NCBI GenBank assembly: GCA_020851075.1
Contig: JADZDL010000239.1
Span: 1-36,712 of the forward strand
Direction of reading: 5' to 3'
Length of the DNA: 36,712 nt
Origin: Planctomycetota bacterium
Lineage (GTDB): Bacteria > Planctomycetota > UBA1135 > UBA2386
Positions 24,751-33,489 of the stretch are shown here, one piece after another. Both the position numbers and the translations under genes were made by a program. The notes below the pieces were generated by a model, which worked only from the letters and a program-made list of their open reading frames with translations, was not told the DNA's origin and ran no database searches. The number at the start of each line of letters is the position of its first letter. Positions within the stretch are counted from its first letter, which is position 1.

Positions 24751-25767
24751 TCAGTTGCCGAGCAGGAAGCCACCGAAGTTCGAACTGATCACGCCGAGGG
24801 CGTTGGTGGGCGGGTCAAAGACGAACCACTGATTCCACATCGGCAGCCCAGACGCCAATCCTGGCGCCAGAGGGATGCTTGCCGTGAGGTTCCCGGTGCC
24901 GGTGAACAGCCATGATGCGACGTCACCAAACACGCGTGCCTTGCATCCTGGGGCACCGTAGCCGCCGAGATCGAGCGGGCCCACGCGCGGCCGAAAGCTG
25001 AACACGAGCACCGCCAGGGTGTTTGGGGTGAGTGGTGCGTCGGACAGGTGGATGTTGATCGTGTTGCCGATCTGTGCCGAACCGCTGTAGCTCAGGTGTG
25101 GGGTGAGGCTGGTGCTGCCGACACAACCGCCGTCGCCGTATTCGATGAAGCCGTAGGCGTCAGTGCAAAAACGCACCTTGATGCCACCGCCAGCCACGAG
25201 CGTGCCGTTGTAGCCGCTGCCGGAGGTCCACACGAACGGGATGGAGGGGTCGGTGCGGAAGCCCGGGTCGCCGGCGCCGAGCACTGCTCCGGCCTGCCGC
25301 ACGTAGAACTCCAGCACCAGCATTCCGTTCGCGGGGTTGTAGTGGAACGGCTGCGACATGCCGAGAGACAGCCACTGGTCGGCCACCGTCGGGAATGTGA
25401 TCTGCTGGAACTGCACCGGGCTGGCGGTGAAGCCAACCAGGTTGAACACCATCTGGGTCGTCAGCGGGTTGGGATTGTGTCCCATTCGCATCTGCAATTC
25501 GGTGTAGGTGCGCGTGTGGGTTCCAGCCGGCGCGACGGAGATCTCGCGGATGTCCAACGGTTGAGTGCCCAGGACGGAAGTGGGGACCTGGATCTGGTAG
25601 CGCATCGTCCCGTAGGCGGGATCGAGCGGGTTGCCGTTGCCGAATGGGCGTGGGTCAGGGGTGCCGCTGGCCGGGGTGTCGGTCGGATAGAATGTGCAAA
25701 CCTGGGCAGGCGCCAGGGGTGCTATGGCAAGCACGGTGCACAGGGGTAGGAAGACGGAGGATCGCAT
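24751..25767 (-). CDS. Secreted protein of unknown function
   Basis: The 338-residue precursor has a clear Sec signal (MRSSVFLPLCTVLAIAPLAPA|Q). The mature protein is rich in Gly, Pro, Thr and aromatics and lacks catalytic motifs I recognise. The first half (ICTFYP-like opening, RYQIQVPTSVL, IREISVAPAGTHTRTYTELQMRMGH) reads as a beta-sandwich. The last third (CVGSTSLTPHLSYSGSAQIGNTINIHL, PNTLAVLVFSFRP, PLDLGGYGAPGCKARV) resembles C-terminal modules seen repeatedly in planctomycete secreted proteins and, loosely, the end of the protein at 28342-29409. It is probably exported to the surface or medium. The gene converges with the kinase gene 12 nt away, and its upstream gap (25768-25972) is shared with the next gene. 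Confidence 0.65.
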   Translation of the reverse strand: MRSSVFLPLCTVLAIAPLAPAQVCTFYPTDTPASGTPDPRPFGNGNPLDPAYGTMRYQIQVPTSVLGTQPLDIREISVAPAGTHTRTYTELQMRMGHNPNPLTTQMVFNLVGFTASPVQFQQITFPTVADQWLSLGMSQPFHYNPANGMLVLEFYVRQAGAVLGAGDPGFRTDPSIPFVWTSGSGYNGTLVAGGGIKVRFCTDAYGFIEYGDGGCVGSTSLTPHLSYSGSAQIGNTINIHLSDAPLTPNTLAVLVFSFRPRVGPLDLGGYGAPGCKARVFGDVASWLFTGTGNLTASIPLAPGLASGLPMWNQWFVFDPPTNALGVISSNFGGFLLGN

Positions 25768-25972
25768 CGTGGTTTTTCTGGAGGTGCAGAAGTCGTGCGC
25801 CAGAACCCCGCGGGGCCCTCAACAGATTCCTTTGCGATTGCGGAGACGTGCCAGGCGTGGGCCGTTCCAGTAGCTTGTGCGGCGGCCGTTGGGCTTGCCC
25901 GAGCAATTTCCCTTGGGCGGGCCCGTTGCTTCCAAACTTGCCTGGCCAAAGCCGGTAAACTCTTTCCGCCTC
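25768..25972. other. Divergent intergenic region
   Basis: A 205-nt gap between the secreted-protein gene (minus) and the dehydrogenase gene (plus). Open frames cross it on both strands, but none has a recognisable start, signal or family motif. I see no convincing promoter, operator or RNA element. Confidence 0.4.
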
Positions 25973-26974
25973 ATGTCCTCAGCACTTCGCGTAGTTTCCT
26001 TCGGCCTTGGCCCGATCGGCCTCGCCGCTGCCCGCCTCGCGCTCCAGAAGACCTCCATCCAGCTGGTCGGAGCTATCGACGTCGACCCGGCGAAGGTCGG
26101 CAAAGACCTCGGCGAACTGCTCGAACTCGGGCGTTCGACCGGGGTGCTGGTCGAGAGCAACGCGGAAGCCGCGCTGCAGCGCTTGAAGCCCGATGCGATC
26201 CTGCACTGCACCTCGAGCTTCATGCCGATGGTCAAGGACCAGCTGCTGCTGGCGGCGCGCTGTGGCGTGAACGTGGTCTCCTCGACCGAAGAGCTGCTGG
26301 TCCCCGACTTCCAGAACCCGGCGATCGCCAAGGAGCTGGATGAGGCGGCCAAGGCTGGCGGGGTGTCGATCCTCGGCACTGGGGTCAACCCTGGCTACGC
26401 GATGGACTTTGTCGCGGCCGTGGCTTCGGCGGTCACGTTTGATGTGCGCAGCGTGAAGTGCATCCGCGTCGTCGACGCTGGCACGCGGCGCCTGCCGCTG
26501 CAGCGCAAGGTGGGCGCTGGCATCACCACGAGTGAGTTCCAGCAGCAGATGGCGACCGGCAAGTTCGGCCACATCGGCATGCGCGAATCGGTGGCCCTGC
26601 TGGCCAAGGCGCTCGACTTCAAGGTCGATCGCATCGACCAGACGGTCGAGCCCGTGATTGCGCCCGAGGACTACAAAACCCCGTTCCTGACCGTGAAGGA
26701 AGGGCAGGTCGCAGGCATTCGCAATCACGGGTACGGCTACGTCGGCAAGCAGACGGTGCTGCACCTCGACCTCGCGATGTACGTCGGCGCCCCCGACCCG
26801 CGCGACGAGATCCTGCTCGACAGCACGCCCCCGATCCACCTGAAATTCCTTGGCGGCATCGCCGGGGACCAGGCGACGGCGGCGATCCTCGTGAACAACC
26901 TGCACGGCGTGGTCGCGGCCCAACCGGGGCTGCGAACCGTGCTCGACGTCGCCCCGCCGCGCCTCTGCCGCTGA
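25973..26974 (+). CDS. NAD(P)-dependent dehydrogenase, 2,4-diaminopentanoate dehydrogenase/DapB-like
   Basis: I start at ATG 25973 (MSSALRVVSFGLGPIGL), which puts the Rossmann GxGxxG-type loop (GLGPIG) near the N-terminus; the frame is open back to 25877, but that part is unlike the family. The 333-residue protein has DVDPAKVGKDLGELL after the second strand, then AILHCTSSFMPMVKDQL, NVVSSTEELL, and GVNPGYAMDF. This is the pattern of the dihydrodipicolinate-reductase-like family that includes clostridial 2,4-diaminopentanoate dehydrogenase (Ord) of ornithine fermentation. No other ornithine-fermentation gene is present, so the real substrate may be another amine or amino acid. The gene appears monocistronic. 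The family is reasonably sure; the reaction is not. Confidence 0.75.
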   Translation: MSSALRVVSFGLGPIGLAAARLALQKTSIQLVGAIDVDPAKVGKDLGELLELGRSTGVLVESNAEAALQRLKPDAILHCTSSFMPMVKDQLLLAARCGVNVVSSTEELLVPDFQNPAIAKELDEAAKAGGVSILGTGVNPGYAMDFVAAVASAVTFDVRSVKCIRVVDAGTRRLPLQRKVGAGITTSEFQQQMATGKFGHIGMRESVALLAKALDFKVDRIDQTVEPVIAPEDYKTPFLTVKEGQVAGIRNHGYGYVGKQTVLHLDLAMYVGAPDPRDEILLDSTPPIHLKFLGGIAGDQATAAILVNNLHGVVAAQPGLRTVLDVAPPRLCR

Positions 26975-27005
26975 GCGCGAGTCGCCCCGCACCTTGATGG
27001 GGCCG

Positions 27006-27020
27006 GCCTCGAATCGAGGC
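27006..27020. terminator. Palindrome GCCTCGA-A-TCGAGGC after the dehydrogenase gene
   Basis: This perfect 15-bp palindrome lies 31 nt after the dehydrogenase stop and 58 nt before the next ATG. As RNA it folds to a 5-bp stem with loop GAATC. No T-tract follows. It could be a weak terminator for the upstream gene or an operator for the downstream one. Confidence 0.35.
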
Positions 27021-27078
27021 AGGAAACTCGACTTGGGGGGATGGGGTTATGGCGTGGTCGCGGTCTATAGTCGGCCCC

Positions 27079-28338
27079 ATGTTTGCTGAACTCTGGAAGC
27101 GGCCCTCCATCGTCGTCGTCGGCACGGCCGTGACCGTCGTCGCGGTGTTCGTGGCGCGCGGTGATCTGAGCCTCACCTCCCGCGAGCAGAAGGCGCCGCC
27201 GGCGTCCAAGCCGGTCCAGGTTGCCGCGGCGAACGGCGGCAGTGGCGTGGAGCGGGCGCCCGTGGTGGTAAAGCCCGAACGGGCCGGGCGCGTTCGTCCT
27301 GAGTCGCCGCGCACCGTGCGCGGTCGCGTGTTTGACGCGATGGGCTTTCTGGTCGTCGGCGCCGAAGTGGTGGCGGCCGGGCAGTCGATCCTGAGAACGG
27401 ACAGTGACGGTGTGTTCTCGGCCCAGCTGGCTACCGCCACGACGCCGTTGCTCGTCCGTGCTTCGGGCTACCGTTCGCAGTGGGTGGTGCCTTCGGTGGG
27501 TTCGCCGGATGGGTTGCTCGTGCAGCTCGAGCCGGCGGCGCCTTGGGACGAGGCTCTGGTCGAACCACACCCGGTTGCTTCAAACCTGACCGGCGAAGGG
27601 CTCGTGCGCGGCTTCGACGGCAAGCCGTTGGCGGGTGCCTACGTCACCGCCCTTGGTTCCCTTGTCTGGAGTCGCACCGACGAGATCGGTCGCTACACGC
27701 TGCCGTTGCCGACTTCGTCCACGACGACGCTGGTGGTGCATCACCCCGATGGGGCCGGCGATGGGCGTGGTCAGGTGGTGCGGTCAGAACCCGTGCAGTT
27801 TGAGCGCAAGAGTGGCGTTGTGCCGCTACCAGAGCTCGTCGCCAGCCTCGGCTCAGCCCTGCGGGGCACCCTGCGCGATGGCCAAGGCAATCCGGTGTCC
27901 GGTGTGCCGCTGCAGGTGCGCGGCGAGGGCCTCTCGCGGGTGATCGAGTCCGGCATCAGCGGCATGTTCCGCCTCGCCGGCCTGCTGCCTGGGCGCTACG
28001 AGATCCAGCCGATCGGCTACCGCGGTGCGCTCGGCCAGAAGCAGGAGATCGTCGTCGACCATGCGTTCGTCGATTGCGTCGTGCAGCTGCACCCGACGGC
28101 CGAGCAGCGTGTGCAGGTGCTCGACGAGCGCGGCGAGCCGATGCGCCGCGCGTATGTGGCGACTTCGTTCGATGGCGAACGGCGCAGCGTCGCGCAGGCC
28201 GACGGCGAAGGTTGGGCTTCGGTCCGCATCGCCGCCAAGGATGCGCAGTTTGAAGTGCGCGGTGCGGACCACTACGAAGCGATGTCGGTGCGGCGCTACG
28301 AAGCCGACCACAATCGGCTCGTGGTCGCGGCGCCGTAG
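27079..28338 (+). CDS. Membrane-anchored protein with carboxypeptidase-regulatory-like beta-sandwich repeats
   Basis: I prefer ATG 27079 (MFAELWKRPSIVVVG) to ATG 27049; it gives 419 residues with an N-terminal membrane helix (PSIVVVGTAVTVVAVFVA). A linker rich in Ala/Pro/Lys is followed by about four CarboxypepD_reg-type domains, each opening with a V-x-G-R/x-V-x-D-x-x-G-x-P-V/L-x-G-A-x-V strand pair: TVRGRVFDAMGFLVVGAEV, GLVRGFDGKPLAGAYV, ALRGTLRDGQGNPVSGVPL, and VQVLDERGEPMRRAYV, with TDSDGVF or SGISGMFRLAGLLPGRYEI as second strands. Such domains are non-catalytic Ig-like folds that mediate binding or spacing at the cell surface. Its stop is 3 nt from the stop of the convergent gene at 28342. 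Confidence 0.78.
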   Translation: MFAELWKRPSIVVVGTAVTVVAVFVARGDLSLTSREQKAPPASKPVQVAAANGGSGVERAPVVVKPERAGRVRPESPRTVRGRVFDAMGFLVVGAEVVAAGQSILRTDSDGVFSAQLATATTPLLVRASGYRSQWVVPSVGSPDGLLVQLEPAAPWDEALVEPHPVASNLTGEGLVRGFDGKPLAGAYVTALGSLVWSRTDEIGRYTLPLPTSSTTTLVVHHPDGAGDGRGQVVRSEPVQFERKSGVVPLPELVASLGSALRGTLRDGQGNPVSGVPLQVRGEGLSRVIESGISGMFRLAGLLPGRYEIQPIGYRGALGQKQEIVVDHAFVDCVVQLHPTAEQRVQVLDERGEPMRRAYVATSFDGERRSVAQADGEGWASVRIAAKDAQFEVRGADHYEAMSVRRYEADHNRLVVAAP

Positions 28339-28341
28339 GTC

Positions 28342-29409
28342 CTACTGCAGCAGCGCGATTGCCGCGTTGCTCAGCACGTAGCCAGCAGGCGTGCTCGGAT
28401 TGAGCGCCGCCGACTGCATCACCATCGACACACCCGTGAAGCCGTTCGGGATCGACAACGACGTCGATGCCGCTCCGGAACCGTTGAGCACGATGAGGCT
28501 GTGCGTGACGATGACGCCGCCAAACGGCAGGTAGAACGAGCACTGCGGCAGCAGCGGGAAGCCGGTCGGATCGTAGTTGAGCCCGATCAGGTTGGCGCAC
28601 AACTGGTTCTGGGGGCCGTTGTTCTGCACCATCTGCACGGACGAGCCGCCGACGGGGTTGCCGCTGATGCTGAATGCGAAGGGTTGGCCGTTTACGGGGC
28701 AACCTTGCCCGAACGTCGCGGTCTGGCCGGGCAGGATGTACGAAACCGTCAGCGATGGCTTGGTGCCGCCCGACTGGCGCGACTCGATCTTGCGGGCCAC
28801 GTAGGCGAGCGCTTCGTTGGTCTTCAGCAACCAACCGTAGTTCTGGGCGGGGTTGTCGAGCCAGGACTGCACGTCGGCGATCAGGCCGAGCGAAGCGTTG
28901 GAACTGCAGAGGCCGTAGGGCGGCGTCACGATGATGCCGCTGGCGACCGGCGCGAAGTCGCCGCCGGGGGTGGTCCACAGCGAACCCGTGTAGAACGAGT
29001 GCAGCCAGGTCGCGTCGCCACTCTGCGCCGAAGCGCCACTGCCGCCACCGCCGACGGCGATCGAGTTGCCTTCGCCCCAGCTCTGCAGCACGCGGTGCAT
29101 GCCGACATCGACGTTGCCTGCAAACGCACTCTGCACGCAGTTCATGGTCAGTTGCGCCGACAGGATGCGCGCCCCGGCGGGCACGGCGCTCGCGATGTCA
29201 AACTTGAGCAGTGCACGGCGCTTGCCGGGCTGGCCGGTCACGCCGACGAAGAGGGACGGGCCGACGCCGTTGCTCAGCGAGCCCGTCGGACTCTCGTAGA
29301 GTGTGTTGTCGAGCACGCAGGGCACGCTGGTCGTGGTCTGCGCGGTGATTGAAGAACCGAGGAGGAAGGCGGCGAGCAGCGCCGCGGTGCGCGGGAGGAG
29401 GCGGGACAT
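28342..29409 (-). CDS. Secreted protein with DNRLRE (CBM96-like) domain
   Basis: The preferred start is the ATG read from 29409 (MSRLLPRTAALLAAFLLGSSITA|Q), a good Sec signal; the ATG at 29433 adds eight residues in front of it. The 355-residue precursor carries a DNRLRE domain at about 30-230: TLYESPTGSLSNG, RALLKFDIASAVPAGARILSAQL, MHRVLQSWGEG, GDATWLHSFYTGSLWTTPGGDF, and NYGWLLK. The same motif order closes the large lipoprotein at 6252-10061 (RALVEFDVAGTVPAGATIL, HRVNTEWGEGP, GDATWADSVLGTPW). The remaining third begins GQGCP and is a beta-rich C-terminal module of unknown function. DNRLRE domains occur in polysaccharide-binding or -degrading proteins and adhesins, so a carbohydrate-binding role is possible (inference). 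Confidence 0.75.
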   Translation of the reverse strand: MSRLLPRTAALLAAFLLGSSITAQTTTSVPCVLDNTLYESPTGSLSNGVGPSLFVGVTGQPGKRRALLKFDIASAVPAGARILSAQLTMNCVQSAFAGNVDVGMHRVLQSWGEGNSIAVGGGGSGASAQSGDATWLHSFYTGSLWTTPGGDFAPVASGIIVTPPYGLCSSNASLGLIADVQSWLDNPAQNYGWLLKTNEALAYVARKIESRQSGGTKPSLTVSYILPGQTATFGQGCPVNGQPFAFSISGNPVGGSSVQMVQNNGPQNQLCANLIGLNYDPTGFPLLPQCSFYLPFGGVIVTHSLIVLNGSGAASTSLSIPNGFTGVSMVMQSAALNPSTPAGYVLSNAAIALLQ

Positions 29410-29551
29410 GGCGAGCGGTGTGTGGAAGGACATGTGCGGCGCACCACGATAGCCGCGCCGACGAACTTCGCACCCCCCTCACGCTCCTTCGTGGTCGCCC
29501 TGCATTCGGCGCACCGCGAGTGCCGCGGGCTACTTCGGCTCCACCGCGCAG

Positions 29552-31228
29552 CTACTTGCCGACCTTGCGCTCCGCGTCGTTCTGCTTGCCCACGACGTAG
29601 ACCTCGCCGTGGCCGAGTTCTGCCAGCCTGTCGAGCAGGCTCATGTTGGCTTCGCCAAGTCCGATGCAGTGCAGGCGGATGCGGCGGAACGCGTTCATGC
29701 GCTGGAAGTCCTCGAGCAGCCAATCCGGCATTGCGTAGGGACCAATGTAGTTCGACCTGGGCATGCGGGCCGCGGCGGCGGCGTATTCAACATCGACGAC
29801 TTGGGTGCCTTCTTCATAGTCGCGGTCCTCGACGGTGAAGTCATCTGACGAGGGCTCGCCGTCCGAAAGCAGGAAGATCGTGTCGCAACCCTTGGTGAGC
29901 GCGTCAGGGTCGACGTAGGCGAGCGTGTCGACAAAACCCTTGTCGTGCAGTCCGAACGCGCGGCGAAGGCCGGAGTGCATGTTGGTTGAGCCACGCAATT
30001 CACCATCGGGGCTCTTCACTGGATCGGCTTTGCCGGTTTGGATCGAATCGAGCTCGGCCAGCGCGCGGTCGATGTTGCCCTTGGTGGCCTTCATCATGCC
30101 TTTCGTGGCTTCGAGTGTGCCGGACTCGGTGCCAAACCAGACGATGCTGAAGTACTTGTCCGCTGGCAGTCGCTGCAGCGAGATGCGCAGCTGTTCGCGC
30201 GCGAGATCCCAACGCGTCTTGATCTTGGCCCAAGGCAGGTCGCTCTCATCGGGGAGCACACCTTTGGGCTTCTTCTGCTTGGGGCCCGTGAGCGGGCCAG
30301 TGGGCCGCGAACTCGGCGAGATGTCCTTGCACATCGAGTCCGACATGTCGACGACATAACAGAAGCGCTCGCCATCGGTCTCGATGCCAAAGAAGCGCTG
30401 TTGGGCCGTGGTCCGGTTGTCGGTCGTCTTCTTGACGTCACCGCGCTGCAGCAGGTCGAGCCACGATTGTGGATCTTCAAACAGGGCCGGGCCTTTCAGG
30501 ATCCACTGCAGATGGCGCGCCATCTGCAACTTGATCGTGTGGGAAAGGCCGAGTTCGGGCGCCAACAAGCTGATGTAGGCCTTCAAGCCCTCGCGGAAGT
30601 CCTCGTCGTTGACGCGGCCCTTGTTCTCGAAGATGGCTCCCGACATGGCGCCGATCAGGATGTTGCGCTCAGACTCCTTCTTCGGGAAGTCCACGCAGGT
30701 GGTGACCAGAGCCTGTTTGAGGTTGCCGTTGCGCGAATGGCCGAGGGCCAGGATCGCGGCTGCGCGGTGCATGGCGTTCTTGTCGCTCGCGATGATGTTC
30801 TGCAGTTCGCTGTCGTCCTGCTTGTCGGCCTGGATGCGCAGCGTGTTGACCCAGAGCCACATGTCGACGGGCTTGCTGTTGGCTTTGCGCAGCGCGTCAA
30901 ACACGGGCACCGATTCGGCGTTGCTGAAGTTCCTGCCAAACAACGTGGCCAGCGTGTAGCGCGCGTACTCGGGGAAATTCTTGGTCTTGGCGTAGTCCTC
31001 CACGAGGATCTGTAGCGCCTCCTGCTTGCGTGTTTCGGCGAGCTTCTGCCTGCCCTCGGTGTGATGCACGAGGGGCAGCCGAACGATGCACTCCTTGTAG
31101 CGGGCCAACGCTGCGTCATAGCTCTTGCCGAGCGCCGATTCTGGCTGCTTACCCTGCGCGAAGGTCGCGCTGACCAGGGTGAACGCGGCAAGCAGGAAGG
31201 GTGCAACAGGGCGGCTGGTCGATGCCAT
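29552..31228 (-). CDS. Secreted von Willebrand factor A-domain protein with helical repeat region
   Basis: The 558-residue precursor has a signal peptide (FLLAAFTLVSATFA|Q). Residues about 30-260 are helical and HEAT/TPR-like (YARYTLATLFGRNF, MHRAAAILALGHSRNGNLKQALV). The C-terminal half is a vWA domain with a complete MIDAS: D294-M-S-D-S298 (VVDMSDSM), the threonine in GSTNMHSGLRRAF, and the aspartate in FLLSDGEPSS. Intact MIDAS residues predict Mg2+-dependent ligand binding. Two insertions within the vWA domain are rich in Pro/Lys. Secreted vWA proteins of this kind are common in planctomycetes and are usually of unknown role. No MoxR ATPase or BatA-type partner is adjacent. Confidence 0.85.
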   Translation of the reverse strand: MASTSRPVAPFLLAAFTLVSATFAQGKQPESALGKSYDAALARYKECIVRLPLVHHTEGRQKLAETRKQEALQILVEDYAKTKNFPEYARYTLATLFGRNFSNAESVPVFDALRKANSKPVDMWLWVNTLRIQADKQDDSELQNIIASDKNAMHRAAAILALGHSRNGNLKQALVTTCVDFPKKESERNILIGAMSGAIFENKGRVNDEDFREGLKAYISLLAPELGLSHTIKLQMARHLQWILKGPALFEDPQSWLDLLQRGDVKKTTDNRTTAQQRFFGIETDGERFCYVVDMSDSMCKDISPSSRPTGPLTGPKQKKPKGVLPDESDLPWAKIKTRWDLAREQLRISLQRLPADKYFSIVWFGTESGTLEATKGMMKATKGNIDRALAELDSIQTGKADPVKSPDGELRGSTNMHSGLRRAFGLHDKGFVDTLAYVDPDALTKGCDTIFLLSDGEPSSDDFTVEDRDYEEGTQVVDVEYAAAAARMPRSNYIGPYAMPDWLLEDFQRMNAFRRIRLHCIGLGEANMSLLDRLAELGHGEVYVVGKQNDAERKVGK

Positions 31229-31291
31229 GGAACGTTGTGCCTCGCAGGATCGCGGTCAGGGTACCGTGATCGGGCCCTCGGAGATAGATAC

Positions 31292-32413
31292 CTAAGTCGT
31301 TGTGGTCACCGTTCCGCTTTGCGGCTTCTTTCCCAGGCGGGCGCCAAAACGCAGGATTGGGCGCTCGAGGACGAAATAGCTCACTGTCGCCACCGCGAAG
31401 GTCGTGGCGAGCGCGAGCCCGGCGTTGACCCAGGTCAGGTTGCCATAGAACCACAGCCCGTTGATTGGCAGGTGATACAGGTAGAGGCCATAACTGATGC
31501 GGCCGATACCGCGCAGGATGCGGCTGTGGAGCACTCGGAGCGGCGACCACCGCAAGTCACCGAGCGTGAGGCAGAACAGCAGGATTGCGGTGCATAGGCA
31601 GCTGCTGTGCACGATCCAAGCGCTCGGAATGTGCTGCCAGGGGATCGTCGGCGTGGTGGCGAGCCATTCCGGGAGCAGCAGGTAGTGCACGATTGGATGG
31701 AGCCACAAGGCGGGCACCAGCAGAGCCAAGGCCAGTAGCACAAAGCGCCGCGGTGACGCAACGATCGCCGGTTCGACGTAGGCGAGCAGGGCGCCGCAGC
31801 CAAGGCTCAGGAAGCGAACCGGCGAGGCGTGCTGCACCGCTTCCATGGCCTCACTTGGCGGCGCGCCCAGGCTCGCATAGTGCACATTCATCCAGTACGC
31901 GCAGAGCAGCGCCACCGGGGCAAGCACGAGCACGATGCTCCACTTCGAAACCACGCGCGGGGTGAACGCGACGACGAGTGGCCACAGCAGATAGAAGTGC
32001 TCTTCGACGCACAGCGACCACGTGTGGCCCATCGATCGCACGAGCTTCGGCTCGAGGATCCAATGCAAATTGGAGAGATAGGCCGCGCACCACGCGAGCT
32101 CGATGCTCGGTTTGGCGATCGCCATCACGAGCAGCAGCAGATAGTAGATCGGGAAGATGCGCAGCACGCGCCGCAGCAGAAACCACCGCACGGGCGCGCC
32201 CTGTTCCTTCTCACGCAACAGAATGCGTGTGATGAGGAAGCCGCTCAGCACGAAGAAGATATCCACGCCAAGCCCACCGGGCCCGATCACGCCATGCGCA
32301 ACCTTGAGCCACTCCGGATAGTTGGCAGTGCCGACCGGGATGTGGCACCACAGCACGAGCAGGATCGCCACGGCGCGCAGGCCATCGAGAACTGGAAGGT
32401 GGCGAAGGGGCAT
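31292..32413 (-). CDS. Acyltransferase 3 family membrane protein (OafA/YrhL type)
   Basis: The 373-residue protein has about ten hydrophobic helices and the family signatures in order: RHLPVLDGLRAVAILLVLWCH (with the catalytic-region histidine), GVDIFFVLSGFLITRILL, RFLLRRVLRIFPIYYL-like, and TWSLCVEEHFYLLWP. Members transfer acetyl or other acyl groups across the membrane to sugars of O-antigen, peptidoglycan, exopolysaccharide or lipids. It lacks a C-terminal SGNH domain, so it is the single-domain type. The nearest glycan-related gene in the window is the distant GT2 at 2507-3643, so the acceptor is unknown. It lies 60 nt downstream of rtcA on the same strand, with a hairpin between. Confidence 0.9.
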   Translation of the reverse strand: MPLRHLPVLDGLRAVAILLVLWCHIPVGTANYPEWLKVAHGVIGPGGLGVDIFFVLSGFLITRILLREKEQGAPVRWFLLRRVLRIFPIYYLLLLVMAIAKPSIELAWCAAYLSNLHWILEPKLVRSMGHTWSLCVEEHFYLLWPLVVAFTPRVVSKWSIVLVLAPVALLCAYWMNVHYASLGAPPSEAMEAVQHASPVRFLSLGCGALLAYVEPAIVASPRRFVLLALALLVPALWLHPIVHYLLLPEWLATTPTIPWQHIPSAWIVHSSCLCTAILLFCLTLGDLRWSPLRVLHSRILRGIGRISYGLYLYHLPINGLWFYGNLTWVNAGLALATTFAVATVSYFVLERPILRFGARLGKKPQSGTVTTTT

Positions 32414-32425
32414 GGGGGTGACCGC

Positions 32426-32453
32426 AGACCGAGGTGCGCAGAGCCTACGGTCT
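32426..32453. terminator. Hairpin downstream of rtcA, candidate terminator of rtcBA
   Basis: AGACCG-AGG (32426-32434) pairs with CCT-A-CGGTCT (32444-32453), nine base pairs with one bulged A and a 9-nt loop. It is 20 nt after the rtcA stop in transcript order and 12 nt before the acyltransferase start codon. No T-tract follows. It could end the RNA-repair transcript or regulate the acyltransferase. Confidence 0.4.
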
Positions 32454-32473
32454 ACGCGCCCTCTTGCCGAGCA

Positions 32474-33487
32474 TCACCGGCTTTGCACTTCGATCCGCCA
32501 CGCACCCGCATCTTCTCGCATCGCGAACTGCACCGGCAGGAACTGCTCGATGACCTGCGCATTCGTGCGCGTGTGAAGGCTTGGTGTCATGGTGCGAAAC
32601 GCGCCACCGCGAGCCAGCGCCATCGGGATCAGCAGCTGATCCGCCAGGTGCTCACCGACGGGCACGTTGGCCGTGAGCAGTTCTTCCGCCTCGTTGGCGA
32701 CGTTCCCAGCGACGTCCTCGGCGCGGATGCCGCGGTCGCCAAGGCCAGAAACCAGCTCGGTGACTTCGCCAAAGCCGAGCCGCAGCATGACCGCATTGCC
32801 AGGGCCAGGCGAAGCGACTTCATCGATCGTGATCTCGTCGGCGCGTAGCTTCAGTCGCGCGCGCAGCATCGAGGCTTCGCGCTGCGCCACGTGCGAAGGA
32901 ATCTTCGCCGAGACAATGCGGGCACGAAGTTGCGGTTCGCCGAGGCGCGTGAGCAGTTCGATGGGTTGCCACGCCGCCGGCGTGATCGTCGCGCGCCATT
33001 GGCCGCCGCCGGCCGGATAGAAGCCGTGTTTGTGGATCTCGAGCCCGAGGCCCGCACCCATGCGGTGCAGGACCGGCGCGAACGCGTGTTGCAGGAAGTC
33101 GAACGGCGGCGCCAGCGGATTGTGGGTGCCACCGACGAGTTCGACCGTGGAGGGGCCGTTCGCCGACAGCAGCGCCGGCAACACCGTCTGCAGGACGAGC
33201 GTGGTGCTGCCCGCCGAGCCGATGGCAAAACGGTAGTCGCCCGCGCGCAGTCCCTTGGGTTTGAACGTGAGGCGCTGCGAGCCGATTGCAGCACCTTCCA
33301 CCGCGGCATCGCCAACTTCGGCGGCGGCGAGCACCGCGGTCAGGTGCTGCCGCTTGAGCCCTGGCTTCTCGCGACCGGCACGGATCTTCTCGATCGAGAA
33401 GGCCGTGCCGGTCACCAGCGAGAGGCCGAGTGCCGTGCGCAACACCTGACCGCCACCTTCACCCATCGAGCCATCGAGGAACAACAT
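32474..33487 (-). CDS. rtcA: RNA 3'-terminal phosphate cyclase RtcA
   Basis: RtcA converts RNA 3'-phosphate ends to 2',3'-cyclic phosphates using ATP, through a covalent histidine-AMP. The ATG read from 33487 gives 337 residues, close to E. coli RtcA; a GTG at 33493 (MTMLFLDG) that overlaps the rtcB stop as GTGA is an alternative. Hallmarks are LDGSMGEGGGQVLRTALGLSLVTG at the N-terminus, the IRAGREKPGLKRQHL segment, and the C-terminal LHTRTNAQVIEQFLP with the nucleotidyl-accepting histidine H305 (equivalent to E. coli H309). The gene is immediately downstream of rtcB with 2 nt between the ATG and the rtcB stop codon, so the two are translated from one mRNA under the sigma-54 promoter at 34783-34798. 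Confidence 0.96.
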   Translation of the reverse strand: MLFLDGSMGEGGGQVLRTALGLSLVTGTAFSIEKIRAGREKPGLKRQHLTAVLAAAEVGDAAVEGAAIGSQRLTFKPKGLRAGDYRFAIGSAGSTTLVLQTVLPALLSANGPSTVELVGGTHNPLAPPFDFLQHAFAPVLHRMGAGLGLEIHKHGFYPAGGGQWRATITPAAWQPIELLTRLGEPQLRARIVSAKIPSHVAQREASMLRARLKLRADEITIDEVASPGPGNAVMLRLGFGEVTELVSGLGDRGIRAEDVAGNVANEAEELLTANVPVGEHLADQLLIPMALARGGAFRTMTPSLHTRTNAQVIEQFLPVQFAMREDAGAWRIEVQSR

Positions 33488-33489
33488 GG

